From: Pseudomonas sp. PIC25
Lineage (GTDB): Bacteria; Pseudomonadota; Gammaproteobacteria; Pseudomonadales; Pseudomonadaceae
NCBI RefSeq assembly: GCF_002286785.1
Contig: NZ_MUJY01000171.1
Span: forward strand, 1-49,231
Reading direction: 5' to 3'
Length of the DNA: 49,231 nucleotides
Shown: piece after piece, positions 23,997-36,133 of the stretch
Numbering within the stretch: the first letter of the stretch is position 1
How the letters are laid out: every line of letters begins with the position of its first letter
The notes under the pieces: generated by a model
Databases searched by the model: none
Seen by the model: only the letters and a program-made list of their open reading frames with translations
Told to the model about the DNA's origin: nothing
Program-made: the position numbers and the translations under genes

Positions 23997-24423
23997 TGGC
24001 GATTCCTTAATGCTGGCGAAGGCGGTCGGGTGTGAGTATTGGCAAACGTAGGATAGACGTCAAAGGGCCATCATTTTGCTTGCCGGTGATTTCGGCACGA
24101 AATGACCGATGGTAACGCATTGCCCTACAGTCAGTAGGTCTACCTTTCTATGTCGGTTGGCAGGTGACAGTCTTGAGCGCCGTTCGGCGGTTTCTGCGCA
24201 AGGCCAGGGCATGCTGCCGTCGCCTGGCACGTAGACCGCCGCATCCGAAGAAGCCCTTTTCCGATGAACGGAATTGCCAGGCTATTGCATTCCCAGGATC
24301 AGTAACCGTTCGACAAAACTGTGTTCTACCGCTCGGGAAGGGTGAAGGGTATTCGGCAGTTTCGCGATATCCCTCGGGGCTACGATGCGCGCCCTTTATC
24401 TGGACCTGCCTGAGGCTATGGGG
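23997..24423. other. bifA-amtB divergent intergenic region
   Basis: About 430 bp without a convincing gene. A TGGCAC-GTAGA-CCGC (24225-24239) has the GG and GC of a -24/-12 promoter on the plus strand but lacks the TT before GC. No NtrC-type dyad (GCACCA-N3-TGGTGC) is visible. Nitrogen control of amtB is therefore possible but weakly supported. Confidence 0.3.
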
Positions 24424-25719
<1,296 letters not shown>

Positions 25720-25720
25720 G

Positions 25721-26374
25721 ATGAGTCTTTCGACCCGCCGGCGTGCCATCTATACCGGGCTCGCCGGTCACTTCTCCGAGGAGGAGCTGCTGCCGTTGCT
25801 CTGGTTGTGGGAAACCAAGTATTCGGAAAAACCCTCTTTTGCCCTCAATGGATTTCTCGCCGAGATCGCTGCGCTGAGCGAGCGCAAGCTGGAGCGCGCC
25901 CGGTTGTATCGCGAGCTGGTCGGGGCCTTGAGCGGCCCCGTCAGCCAATTGCTGCCGGACCCCGAAGCCCGCCTGCAGGCTTGGCGACGCAAGCATGGCG
26001 TGGTCGCGCCGAAGAGTGCAGCGAACGCGACGCCTGACGATCAGGCGCGGGAAACCTTCGAGGCGCTCGCCGATGCCCTGTTCGGCTTGATCGACCCGGA
26101 GCGGCTGCCGCAACTGTGCCAGCAGGCGGCCAATAACCTGAATAGCCTGCGTACCGATGCCGGCGTGCGGCTGCGCCTGCGCAGTTGGCTGGACCAGTAC
26201 GGCCGCCTGGGAGCGGCGGGGTTGGAACTGGACCACCTGAGGATGCTGCTCAACCTGATCTACATCGGGCTCTGCGAGCTGCTTGGCCCGGTGCTGGCCG
26301 ATCAGGCATTGACCCGTGCGGTGCAGCAGGTGGAGCGGTTGGGGTTGCCGATGTCACCGCAGAAGTTGCTTTAG
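25721..26374 (+). CDS. unrecognised 217-residue protein coupled to amtB
   Basis: This is a soluble, Leu/Arg-rich and mainly helical protein (e.g. 'RAIYTGLAGHFSEEELLPLL', 'WETKYSEKPSFALNGFLAEI', 'ARETFEALADALFGLIDPER', 'YIGLCELLGPVLADQALTRA'). No signal peptide, clear membrane segment or motif is seen. The ATG follows the amtB stop by one base (TGAGATG), and the RBS lies within the end of amtB, so the two genes are translated together. It could be an AmtB accessory or regulator, but this is context only. Codon use is like the neighbours. Confidence 0.75.
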   Translation: MSLSTRRRAIYTGLAGHFSEEELLPLLWLWETKYSEKPSFALNGFLAEIAALSERKLERARLYRELVGALSGPVSQLLPDPEARLQAWRRKHGVVAPKSAANATPDDQARETFEALADALFGLIDPERLPQLCQQAANNLNSLRTDAGVRLRLRSWLDQYGRLGAAGLELDHLRMLLNLIYIGLCELLGPVLADQALTRAVQQVERLGLPMSPQKLL

Positions 26375-26442
26375 CGATGGGCAACTGTCGAACGCAGTAA
26401 TCGGCTTGTCTCGGGGCTTCCCAACCTCGATGCAGACGGACC

Positions 26443-26475
26443 AAAAAAGAAAACCCGGCGGCGCCGGGTTTTCTT
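26443..26475 (-). terminator. terminator of sodB (bidirectional form)
   Basis: GAAAACCCGGC (26449-26459), 3-nt loop, GCCGGGTTTTC (26463-26473): an 11-bp stem with TTTTTT following on the minus strand. A shorter T-rich tail on the plus strand could also stop the amtB transcript. Confidence 0.9.
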
Positions 26476-26492
26476 TTGCATCAGCGTAAGAC

Positions 26493-27074
26493 TCAGGCAG
26501 CGAAGTTCTTCGCCACGAAGTCCCAGTTGACCAGGTTCCAGAACGCTTCGACGTACTTCGGACGCAGGTTGCGGTAGTCGATGTAGTAGGCGTGTTCCCA
26601 GACGTCGCAGGTCAGCAACGGGGTGTCGCCGCTGGTCATCGGGTTGCCCGCGCCAATGGTGCTGGCCAGGGCCAGGGAACCGTCGGCCTTCTTCACCAGC
26701 CAGCCCCAGCCGGAGCCGAAGGTGCCGATGGAGACCTTGCTGAACTCTTCCTTGAATTTGTCGAAAGAGCCGAAGGCAGCGTTGATGGCGTCGGCCAGGG
26801 CGCCGGTGGGCTGGCCACCGCCGTTCGGGCTCATGCAATTCCAGTAGAAGGTGTGGTTCCACACCTGGGCGGCGTTGTTGAAGATGCCGCCGGAAGAGGT
26901 CTTGACGATGTCTTCCAGGCTCTTGCCTTCGAATTCGGTGCCCGGAATCAGGTTGTTCAGGTTCACCACATAGGTGTTGTGGTGCTTGTCGTGGTGGTAT
27001 TCCAGGGTTTCGGCGGAAATGTGCGGCTCAAGGGCGTTCTTTTCGTACGGCAGCGGCGGCAATTCGAAAGCCAT
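26493..27074 (-). CDS. sodB: iron superoxide dismutase
   Basis: This encodes 193 residues beginning [20 protein letters not shown], exactly the Fe-SOD size. Metal ligands are His27 ('[11 protein letters not shown]'), His74 ('[17 protein letters not shown]'), Asp157 and His161 ('[17 protein letters not shown]'). '[11 protein letters not shown]' and the Ala/Gln placement suit iron rather than manganese. It disproportionates superoxide in the cytoplasm. GGAGATAACC precedes the ATG; an in-frame ATG 15 nt upstream is less likely. It is single, with its own terminator. Confidence 0.95.
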   Translation of the reverse strand: MAFELPPLPYEKNALEPHISAETLEYHHDKHHNTYVVNLNNLIPGTEFEGKSLEDIVKTSSGGIFNNAAQVWNHTFYWNCMSPNGGGQPTGALADAINAAFGSFDKFKEEFSKVSIGTFGSGWGWLVKKADGSLALASTIGAGNPMTSGDTPLLTCDVWEHAYYIDYRNLRPKYVEAFWNLVNWDFVAKNFAA

Positions 27075-27256
27075 GGTTATCTCCTTCATTCATCAGACAA
27101 GGCAGGGGTGCGGCAAGCGCCAGGCCGTCACGGGTCGGCCCGATATGCGGCAGGAGTTCGACTCCTTTGTTCCGCGACGGCCGGATCATAGCACCGGGTG
27201 GGGGGCATATCCACGCAGCATCTGTAGGGGAAAGGCTTGCGCCAGGGCCTTTGGAA

Positions 27257-27286
27257 AGCCCCGTTCCCTCCGTGGACAACGGGGCT
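27257..27286 (-). terminator. probable terminator of argO
   Basis: AGCCCCGTT (27257-27265) pairs with AACGGGGCT (27278-27286) across a 12-nt loop, 17 bp after the argO stop. On the minus strand it is followed by a short T stretch (TTTCC). Confidence 0.6.
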
Positions 27287-27302
27287 GTTGCGAATGTTCC
27301 GG

Positions 27303-27905
27303 TCAATCGCCGAGCAGCAATTGCACGGCCACGGCGAACATCATGAGCGCCACGCCGAGATCGAGCAGGCGCCAGGTTGCCGGACGCGCCAGCCAGGGCG
27401 AGAGCCAGGCGGCACCGAGGGCGAGGCCGAAGAACCAGGCCAGCGAGGCGCTGGCGGCACCCAGCGCGTAGGCACCCGGCTCGGCCTGTTGGGCGCCGAG
27501 GGAGCCGATCAGCAGCACGGTGTCCAGGTAGACGTGCGGGTTGAGTAGCGTCACTGCCAGGGCCGTGAGCAGCACGGCGCGACGTGAGCGGGGCCCGGCA
27601 TCCGCCGCCTGCTCCAGCCCTTGCGGGCGAGCGGCGCGAAGCAGCGCCTTGGTCCCGTACCAGAGCAGGAACGCCGAGCCGCCCCAGCGTGCCACGGTCA
27701 GCAGAGCCGGGCTCTGCAGCAGCACCGCGGCCAGGCCGAACACCCCGGCGGAGACCAGTACCGCGTCGCACAGCACGCAGAGTGCGGCCACCGGCAGGTG
27801 GTGTTCGCGGCGCAGGCTCTGGGCCAGGACGAAGGCGTTCTGCGCGCCGATGGCGACGATGAGTCCGGCGGCCACCAGCAATCCGTTGAGATAGCTCTGC
27901 CACAT
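27303..27905 (-). CDS. argO: LysE/ArgO-family amino-acid exporter
   Basis: This encodes 200 residues, MWQSYLNGLLVAAGLIVAIG, with about six membrane helices and the LysE motif 'IGAQNAFVLAQSLRREHHLP', followed by 'LCDAVLVSAGVFGLAAVL' and 'TLLNPHVYLDTVLLIGSLG'. The family exports L-arginine or lysine. It begins 1 nt after the ACT-domain gene stop and is divergent from argP, the known activator of argO in other bacteria, so arginine/lysine-dependent control is expected. Confidence 0.88.
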   Translation of the reverse strand: MWQSYLNGLLVAAGLIVAIGAQNAFVLAQSLRREHHLPVAALCVLCDAVLVSAGVFGLAAVLLQSPALLTVARWGGSAFLLWYGTKALLRAARPQGLEQAADAGPRSRRAVLLTALAVTLLNPHVYLDTVLLIGSLGAQQAEPGAYALGAASASLAWFFGLALGAAWLSPWLARPATWRLLDLGVALMMFAVAVQLLLGD

Positions 27906-27906
27906 G

Positions 27907-28311
27907 TCAGTGTTCCTCCAGACGGGCCAGTTGGTGCAGGGCAGCGAGGGCGCGTTCGGCGTCGTCGCGGGCAACGAACAGGTGATCGTGGTAATAGCCA
28001 GCGATCACATTGCAACTGATTCCGGCTTCTGCCAGCGCCTTGGAAAAGGCGGCGGTGAGGCCGACGGCTGCCAGCGAGGAGTGCACGTCCAGGGTGATCC
28101 AGGCGGCGACATAGTCGAAGGTGAGCCCGAGCCGCTGCGCGTCCTGACGTTCGAGGATCACGGTCAGCCCTTCCTGTTCGCGAAAGCTGCCGAGCGGCAC
28201 GAGGCCCGTCGGCAGTCTGCGGCCGGGCAGCGAGCAGAACACGTAGTCGCCGGGATTGAGCCGGGCGCTGAGATTTCGGAGCAGCAGGGATAGCGAGGTT
28301 TCGCCAGTCAT
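27907..28311 (-). CDS. ACT-domain protein
   Basis: This encodes 134 residues from MTGETSLSLLLRNLSARLNP (ATG 28311, GAGA 8 nt upstream; an in-frame ATG at 28338 has no RBS). 'EGLTVILERQDAQRLGLTFD', 'WITLDVHSSLAAVGLTAAFS' and 'GISCNVIAGYYHDHLFV' form two ACT-like repeats of the CASTOR/DUF2241 kind, which bind amino acids. It is coupled to argO with one base between, so it may sense arginine or lysine for export control; that role is inferred. Confidence 0.75.
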   Translation of the reverse strand: MTGETSLSLLLRNLSARLNPGDYVFCSLPGRRLPTGLVPLGSFREQEGLTVILERQDAQRLGLTFDYVAAWITLDVHSSLAAVGLTAAFSKALAEAGISCNVIAGYYHDHLFVARDDAERALAALHQLARLEEH

Positions 28312-28407
28312 GGTCGGTGTCTCGGGCAGTGAAAACATACTGGCGAGTCTGAAGAGAATGGTTGTATAAGAAAAACGAATCCTGGTTATCGCTCATTAGG
28401 AAAATCG

Positions 28408-29295
28408 ATGTTCGATTACAAGCTGCTCGCCGCGCTCGCTGCTGTGGTGGAGCAGGCCGGCTTCGAGCGGGCCGCTCTGGTGCTGGGCCTGTCGCAGTCG
28501 GCGGTGTCGCAGCGGATCAAGCTGCTCGAGGCGCGGGTCGGCCAGCCGGTGCTGGTGCGGGCGACGCCGCCGCAACCCACCGAGCTGGGCCGGCGCCTGC
28601 TCAATCATGTCCAGCAGGTGCGTCTGCTTGAGCGCGACCTGCAGGGCCAGGTTCCGGCGCTCGACGAGGGCGGCCAGCCGGAGCGCCTGCGCGTCGCGAT
28701 CAACGCCGATAGCCTGGCGACCTGGTGGGCGCCGGCGGTGGCCGATTTCTGTGCCGAGTATCGGGTGTTGCTGGATCAGGTGGTGGAAGACCAGGAGGTC
28801 GGGCTCAAGCGCATGCGCGCCGGCGAGGTGGCGGCCTGCGTCTGTGCTGCCGAACGTCCGGTAGCCGGGGCGCGCAGCCTTTTGCTGGGCGCCATGCGCT
28901 ATCGGGCGCTGGCCAGTCCGGCGTTCATCGCGCGGCATTTCCCCACCGGGGTGACTCCCGCTGCGCTGGCGCGCAGCCCGGCCATCGTGTTCGGGCCGGA
29001 CGATTTCCTCCAGCATCGCTATCTGGAGTCGCTGGGCGTGGCGGGGGGATTCGCCTATCACCTCTGTCCGTCCTCCGAAGGCTTTGTCCGCCTGACTTCG
29101 GGCGGACTCGGCTGGGGGCTGGTGCCGGAATTGCAGGTGGCCGGCGAATTGGCCCGTGGCGAGCTGGTCGAGCTGCTGCCGGAGCGGCCGGTGGATGTGC
29201 CGCTCTACTGGCATCACTGGCGCAACGGCGGCGAATTGCTCGGCGAACTCACCCGTCGACTCGTTGGTGCGGCTGAGCGATTGCTGGTGCGTTGA
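28408..29295 (+). CDS. argP: LysR-family regulator ArgP (IciA)
   Basis: This encodes 295 residues: N-terminal winged helix ('LLAALAAVVEQAGFERAALV', 'LSQSAVSQRIKLLEARVGQP') and a periplasmic-binding-like effector domain ('VAINADSLATWWAPAVADFC', 'EVGLKRMRAGEVAACVC', 'SSEGFVRLTSGGLGWGLVPE'). These are ArgP features. It binds lysine or arginine and activates argO transcription. It is divergent from the ACT-argO pair; the 96-bp gap has AT-rich sequence suited to ArgP (28360-28405). Confidence 0.9.
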   Translation: MFDYKLLAALAAVVEQAGFERAALVLGLSQSAVSQRIKLLEARVGQPVLVRATPPQPTELGRRLLNHVQQVRLLERDLQGQVPALDEGGQPERLRVAINADSLATWWAPAVADFCAEYRVLLDQVVEDQEVGLKRMRAGEVAACVCAAERPVAGARSLLLGAMRYRALASPAFIARHFPTGVTPAALARSPAIVFGPDDFLQHRYLESLGVAGGFAYHLCPSSEGFVRLTSGGLGWGLVPELQVAGELARGELVELLPERPVDVPLYWHHWRNGGELLGELTRRLVGAAERLLVR

Positions 29296-29378
29296 GGGCC
29301 ATCCGCTTGGCTCGCTACGCCACGGCAGCGAGCCGGTGCGGGTGCTAGAGTCGCGGGATTGACGAGAAGGAAGCGACG

Positions 29379-30368
29379 ATGAAGATTCTGGTGACCGGAG
29401 CGAGTGGTTTCATCGGTGGGCGTTTCGCCCGCTTCGCCCTGGAGCAGGGCCTGAGCGTGCGGGTCAATGGGCGACGGCCGGAAGCGGTGGAGCACTTGGT
29501 GCGGCGCGGTGCCGAGTTCGTCCAGGGCGACCTGTCCGACCCCGAACTGGCCCAGCGCCTCTGCCAGGATGTCGAGGCGGTGGTGCACTGCGCCGGCGCG
29601 GTGGGTGTCTGGGGGCGGTACGCGCATTTCTATCAGGCCAACGTGCAGGTCACCGAGAACATCGTCGAAGCCTGCCTCAAGCAGCACGTGAGGCGGCTGC
29701 TGCACTTGTCGTCGCCGTCCATTTACTTCGACGGGCAATCTCATGTGGGACTGCGCGAGGAGCAGGTGCCCAAGCACTTTTCCGACCATTACGGCGCGAC
29801 CAAGTATCTGGCTGAACAGAAGGTTTTCGGGGCCGAGGAGTTCGGCTTGGAGGTGATCGCCTTCCGTCCGCGCTTCGTCACCGGCGCCGGGGACACCAGC
29901 ATCTTCCCGAGGCTGATTCAGATGCAGCGCAAGGGGCGGCTGTCGATCATCGGCAACGGTCTGAACAAGGTCGATTTCACCAGCATGCAGAATCTCAACG
30001 ATGTGCTGTTCAGCGGTCTGCTGGCCGGCGGCGAGGCGCTGGGCAAGGTGTACAACATCAGTAATGGCGCACCGGTGCCATTGTGGGACGTGGTCAACTA
30101 CGTGTTTCGCCAGCTCGGCCTGCCGCCGGTCGTCCGGCACGTGCCGTACCCGCTGGCCTATGCCGTCGCTGCGCTTAACGAAGCGGTGTGCAAGGTGCTG
30201 CCCGGACAACCGGAGCCCACGCTGTTCCGCCTCGGGATGGCGGTGATGGCCAAGGATTTCTCCCTCGATATCACCCGGGCCCGGCAGTATCTGGACTACG
30301 ACCCGCAGGTCAGCGTCTGGACCGCGCTGGACGAGTTCTGCGCCTGGTGGCAGGCGCAGGGGCTCTGA
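29379..30368 (+). CDS. NAD-dependent epimerase/extended SDR (3beta-HSD-like)
   Basis: This encodes 329 residues: 'ILVTGASGFIGGRFARFALE' (nucleotide site), 'VHCAGAVGVWGRYAHFYQAN', catalytic 'HYGATKYLAEQKV' and 'AFRPRFVTGAGDTSIFPRLI'. It resembles sterol/3beta-hydroxysteroid dehydrogenase-type extended SDRs; the substrate in Pseudomonas is unknown. AAGGAAGCGACG precedes the ATG. It follows argP by 83 bp and converges with dauR 4 bp away. Confidence 0.82.
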   Translation: MKILVTGASGFIGGRFARFALEQGLSVRVNGRRPEAVEHLVRRGAEFVQGDLSDPELAQRLCQDVEAVVHCAGAVGVWGRYAHFYQANVQVTENIVEACLKQHVRRLLHLSSPSIYFDGQSHVGLREEQVPKHFSDHYGATKYLAEQKVFGAEEFGLEVIAFRPRFVTGAGDTSIFPRLIQMQRKGRLSIIGNGLNKVDFTSMQNLNDVLFSGLLAGGEALGKVYNISNGAPVPLWDVVNYVFRQLGLPPVVRHVPYPLAYAVAALNEAVCKVLPGQPEPTLFRLGMAVMAKDFSLDITRARQYLDYDPQVSVWTALDEFCAWWQAQGL

Positions 30369-30372
30369 CGGC

Positions 30373-31005
30373 TCAGGCCTCGCCCTTGATCTCTTTCAGA
30401 TGCTTGTACACGGTGGCGCGCCCCATGTTCAGCACGTTGGCCACATAGTTCGCGGCGCTCCGGCCCTTGAAAGCGCCTTCCGCGTGCAGGGCTTCCACCA
30501 GTTCGCGCTTGTGCTCGCGGGTGAGCCTGTTCAGGCCCAACTGGCGCTGGCGCAGCCAGCTGTGCAGGAAGGTGTTGATGCGCTCCTGCCAGTCGTCGCG
30601 GAACAGGGCGTCCGGCTGCGGAATGAGCTGGGTCGGCGAGAGGAACAGGTCAAGCGCCGCCTTGGCGCTTTCGAACAGGGAGATGTTCAGGTTGATGCAC
30701 AGCATGGCGATTGGCGTGCCCGCCTCATCGCGCAGGACGGTACTCACCGAGCGGATTTTCTGTCCGTCCCAGTTGAGCTTCTCGTAAGGGCCGATGTTGC
30801 GCTCGCCGTTGTCGTCGCTGAGCAGGTCCAGCAGCGCGGCGTCGTCGCCGATGCGCCGCTTGGAGAGGTTGTTGGCGATGTAGTCCACCGATTGCGTGCG
30901 CAAGTCGTGCAGCACCACTTCGGCGTGGGGGAAGAACAGGGTGGCGATGGCGTCGGCGATGGCCCGGTAGTTCTCCAGGGCGGGATCTTGGCGGGGCGGC
31001 GTCAT
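30373..31005 (-). CDS. dauR: D-arginine utilisation repressor DauR
   Basis: This encodes 210 residues from MTPPRQDPALENYRAIADAI. N-terminal YheO-type PAS domain ('FFPHAEVVLHDLRTQSVDYI', 'LRDEAGTPIAMLCINLNIS') and a C-terminal helix-turn-helix of the same family ('REHKRELVEALHAEGAFKGR', 'VANVLNMGRATVYKHLKEIK'). In P. aeruginosa, DauR represses dauBAR and is induced by D-arginine or its oxo product. It is third in the minus-strand dauB-dauA-dauR order, 76 nt after dauA. Confidence 0.88.
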   Translation of the reverse strand: MTPPRQDPALENYRAIADAIATLFFPHAEVVLHDLRTQSVDYIANNLSKRRIGDDAALLDLLSDDNGERNIGPYEKLNWDGQKIRSVSTVLRDEAGTPIAMLCINLNISLFESAKAALDLFLSPTQLIPQPDALFRDDWQERINTFLHSWLRQRQLGLNRLTREHKRELVEALHAEGAFKGRSAANYVANVLNMGRATVYKHLKEIKGEA

Positions 31006-31081
31006 GCGGTTGCGTGCTCCTGGGCTGACGCCCGCCGGTGTCTGGCGGGCGCAAGGAGTGTGCCGCAAAGCACCCGGGGCG

Positions 31082-33158
<2,077 letters not shown>

Positions 33159-33184
33159 CGGGCGACTCCAGTATGAACTGTTTG

Positions 33185-33209
33185 TCCATATTGGATTTTA
33201 TAGTCTATA
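33185..33209. promoter_or_regulatory. candidate DauR operator/promoter palindromes
   Basis: Two dyads sit 27-51 bp before dauB: TCCA-TAT-TGGA (33185-33195) and the perfect TATAG-T-CTATA (33199-33209), in an AT-rich patch inside GC-rich DNA. On the minus strand TATAAA (33204-33199) could be the -10. DauR is the likely ligand by gene context; the true site sequence is not known to me. Confidence 0.5.
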
Positions 33210-33280
33210 TCGGCAAGAGGCTGTGCTCATCCTCTTAAGCCGATGACGCCTTTCTATCCGTGCCGGGCGCTCCTGAAACG

Positions 33281-33309
33281 AAAAAGGCGAAGCACGGGGC
33301 TTCGCCTTT
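33281..33309 (-). terminator. terminator of the RhlB-type helicase gene
   Basis: AAAGGCGAAGC (33283-33293), loop ACGGG, GCTTCGCCTTT (33299-33309): 11-bp stem; on the minus strand it is followed by TTTTTCG, and it lies 18 bp after the helicase stop. Confidence 0.88.
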
Positions 33310-33326
33310 GTCGTTCCGCTTGCGCT

Positions 33327-34790
33327 TCAGTGCTTGCGCGGTACCGGCTTGAGCAGCTCGGCGGGCGGCATTTCGCAATGGATCTTGCGCCCCAGCAGTT
33401 CTTCGATGGGCGGCAGGGCGAAGGCATCGTCCTCGCCGGCGAAGCTAATGGAGGTACCGCTGGTTCCGGCACGGCCGGTCCGGCCGATGCGGTGGACGTA
33501 GTCGTCCGGATCTTCCGGCAGGGTGAAGTTGATCACATGGCTGATGCCTTCGACGTGGATGCCGCGGCCGGCCACGTCGGTGGCGACCAGCACGCGAATC
33601 TTGCCTTCGCGGAAGCCTTCCAGGGTCTTGATCCGCTTCTGCTGCGGGACGTCGCCGGACATCTGGGCGGCGCTGACGCCGTCCTTGGTCAGGCGCTCCT
33701 CGATGCGGCGCACTTCGTCGCGGCGGTTGGCGAAAACCATCACCCGGGTCCAGTCGTTCTGCACGATCAGATTGTACAGCAGCTTGTACTTGTCGCTGCT
33801 GGCCACGGCATAGACGTGCTGTTCGACGGTATCGCTGGCGACGTTCTCCGGCTCGATCTCGACGATCGCCGGGTCCACCGTCCACTGCTTGGCCAGGTTC
33901 ATCACGTCTTCGGTGAAGGTGGCGGAAAACAGCAGGGTCTGGCGCTCGCCCTTGTACGGCGTCTGGCGGATGATCTGGCGCACCTGCGGGATAAAGCCCA
34001 TGTCGAGCATGCGGTCGGCTTCGTCGAGGACCAGCACCTCGACCATGTCCAGGTGCACTTCGCCGCGCTGGTTGAAGTCCAGCAGGCGGCCCGGCGTGGC
34101 GACCAGGATGTCGCAGTAGCGCGATTCGAGCTGCTTGAGTTGCTTGTCGAAGTCCATGCCGCCGACAAAGCTCATCACGTTGAGGCCGCTGTACTTGGTC
34201 AGGTCCAGGGCGTCCTTGGCGATCTGCACCACCAGCTCCCGGGTCGGCGCGATGATCAGCGCACGCGGCTCGCCCATGTAGCGCTCTTTCGGCGGCGGGG
34301 TGGTGAGCAGTTGGGTGATGGTGGAGATGAGGAAGGCGGCGGTCTTGCCGGTGCCGGTCTGGGCCCGGCCGATGGCGTCGCGTCCCTTCAGGGTGTGGCC
34401 GAGGACCTGGGCTTGGATCGGTGTGCAGTAGGGAAAGCCGAGGTCATGGATGGCGTGCATCAGCCGCGGGTCGAGATCGAAGTCGTGGAAGCGGGTCTTG
34501 CCTTCGGCCGGCTCGACCGCGAAATCCTCCAGCTTCCAGTTATCCACTGGCTTGGCCGGGCGCTCACGGCGTGGTTTATCCGCTTTCGGCTTGTCCGCCT
34601 TGCGTTCCGCTTTGTTCTCGCCTTTGCGGGCCTCGTCGCCAGTACGCTTTTCGGAAGCCGGGCGTGGCGGTTTCGACTTGGGAGTGCTGCGCTTTTCGTC
34701 GTCGGCGGTGCGGGGAGAGGCGGGGGAAGGTGCAGGGCCGGATACGGGCGCTTCGCCCTTGCCAAAAATTTTTTTGAGTGCTTTGAGCAC
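33327..34790 (-). CDS. rhlB: DEAD-box RNA helicase RhlB-type
   Basis: This encodes 487 residues from GTG 34790. The first ~100 residues are a charged, Pro/Lys/Arg-rich disordered extension. The DEAD-box core has '[13 protein letters not shown]' (motif I), 'APTREL' (Ia), 'DEADRMLDM' (II), 'LFSATF' (III), 'VFANRRDEV' (IV) and '[10 protein letters not shown]' (VI). RhlB takes part in RNA degradosome-linked unwinding. It lies downstream of the dipeptidase and upstream of dauB on the same strand with its own terminator. RhlB versus another DEAD-box paralogue is judged by context and length. Confidence 0.85.
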   Translation of the reverse strand: MLKALKKIFGKGEAPVSGPAPSPASPRTADDEKRSTPKSKPPRPASEKRTGDEARKGENKAERKADKPKADKPRRERPAKPVDNWKLEDFAVEPAEGKTRFHDFDLDPRLMHAIHDLGFPYCTPIQAQVLGHTLKGRDAIGRAQTGTGKTAAFLISTITQLLTTPPPKERYMGEPRALIIAPTRELVVQIAKDALDLTKYSGLNVMSFVGGMDFDKQLKQLESRYCDILVATPGRLLDFNQRGEVHLDMVEVLVLDEADRMLDMGFIPQVRQIIRQTPYKGERQTLLFSATFTEDVMNLAKQWTVDPAIVEIEPENVASDTVEQHVYAVASSDKYKLLYNLIVQNDWTRVMVFANRRDEVRRIEERLTKDGVSAAQMSGDVPQQKRIKTLEGFREGKIRVLVATDVAGRGIHVEGISHVINFTLPEDPDDYVHRIGRTGRAGTSGTSISFAGEDDAFALPPIEELLGRKIHCEMPPAELLKPVPRKH

Positions 34791-34901
34791 GGTAATCTCA
34801 TCAGTTGGTTAAGGAGTGAACGGCCGCCAGTGTAAAGCAATAAACCGGCGCGGCGAAATATTGCTCAATCGCTGGCCTGAGGGTCAAATGTGACCGGTTG
34901 G

Positions 34902-36065
34902 TCAGTCCTCCGGCAAGTTATCTCGCAGCAGGCGACGCACGTTATCGCCCATGATCGCGGCGATTTCGTCGCGGCTGAAACCGGCTTCCAGCAGGCCGTC
35001 GGTGAGTTGGGCCAGGCCACTGGCGTCGAACGGTGTACGCACGGTCCCATTGAAGTCCGAGCCGAGGGCCACGTGGGCCACGCCTACCTGGTCGGCGGTG
35101 TAGCGGATCGCCTTGACGATGGCCGCCACCGAAGTGGCGCAGACCGCCGCGTCCCAATAGCCGATGCCGATTAGCCCGCCGGTGGCGGCGATCCCTTTCA
35201 AATGGGCATCGCTGAGATTGCGTGGGCCCGGACAGGTGCCGGCAACGCCGCCGTGGGAGACCAGTAGCGGCCGGTGGGCGATGGCCAGGACATCGTCGAT
35301 CAGGGCCGGCGACGCGTGGGCCAGGTCCACCAGCATATGTTTCTGCTCCAGGCGGGCGATCACGTCGCGTCCGAAGGGCGTCAGCCCGCCTTTGTTCAGA
35401 CCGTGGGCCGAACCGCCGACCTCGTTGTCGAAGAAGTGGGTCAGCCCGGCGATGCGGAAGCCGGCATTGTAGAGTCGGTCGAGGTTTTCCAGCCTGCCTT
35501 CCAGCGGTTGCAATCCTTCGGTGGCCAACAGAGCGGCGACGCGCTGTGGGTCTCTGTTCCAACGCTCCAGGAAGGCGTCCAACTCGCGGCGATTCGTCAC
35601 CACTGCCAGGCGCCCGTCGCTGGCCGCGGCGGCTTCGTGCAGCTTGCGGCTCTGGTAAAGAGCTCGCTGCAACAGGCTGTTCCAGGTTTCCCGTGGCCAG
35701 CGCTGGGCCATCGCCAGCAGGGTGATGTTGTCGGTGTCGCTGTCGTTGCGCTGGTAGTTCATCCAACGTGGGGTCTTGGTGACGGTGGAGAACACCTGCA
35801 GCGCGACGTGTCCCTCCAGCAGGCGCGGCAGGTCGGAGTGGCCGTAGTTCCGACGTTGCAGCAGGTCGCGTTCCCAGAGCAGGGCATCGTTGTGCAGGTC
35901 TGCGATGAACAGGCGCTGGTGGACTTGCCGGGCGGCAGCGCTGGCCGGGTAGGGCGGAGCGTTCTCGACGCTGTTCAGGAAGCGGTCGAGCAGGGGCGGC
36001 AGACTGAAGAAAATCGCCAATCCCGACACGGCCAGGATCAGCAGGACGACGAGAGCTTTGCGCAT
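34902..36065 (-). CDS. membrane dipeptidase (peptidase family M19)
   Basis: This encodes 387 residues from MRKALVVLLILAVSGLAIFF; an ATG 9 nt upstream is also possible. An N-terminal membrane anchor or signal segment is followed by the zinc amidohydrolase barrel: 'IADLHNDALLWERDL' (HxD), 'ALLATEGLQPLEGR' (bridging Glu), 'GLTHFFDNEVGGSAHGLNKG', 'LVDLAHAS', 'LLVSHGGVAG' and 'ALGSDFNGTV'. It cleaves dipeptides, including D-amino-acid ones. It is probably anchored at the periplasmic face. Not in an obvious operon, though near dauBAR. Confidence 0.85.
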   Translation of the reverse strand: MRKALVVLLILAVSGLAIFFSLPPLLDRFLNSVENAPPYPASAAARQVHQRLFIADLHNDALLWERDLLQRRNYGHSDLPRLLEGHVALQVFSTVTKTPRWMNYQRNDSDTDNITLLAMAQRWPRETWNSLLQRALYQSRKLHEAAAASDGRLAVVTNRRELDAFLERWNRDPQRVAALLATEGLQPLEGRLENLDRLYNAGFRIAGLTHFFDNEVGGSAHGLNKGGLTPFGRDVIARLEQKHMLVDLAHASPALIDDVLAIAHRPLLVSHGGVAGTCPGPRNLSDAHLKGIAATGGLIGIGYWDAAVCATSVAAIVKAIRYTADQVGVAHVALGSDFNGTVRTPFDASGLAQLTDGLLEAGFSRDEIAAIMGDNVRRLLRDNLPED

Positions 36066-36133
36066 GGGAAGCATCCGGCTTCGGGTGTCCTCGGCACTGT
36101 AGCAGGCTGCCCGGGGGCGATGCGTTCGCGTGG

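Noticed and set aside
24225-24239. Sigma-54 promoter for amtB
   Set aside because: GG and GC are spaced properly but the TT before GC is CC, and no NtrC sites are seen. Mentioned only as a weak possibility.
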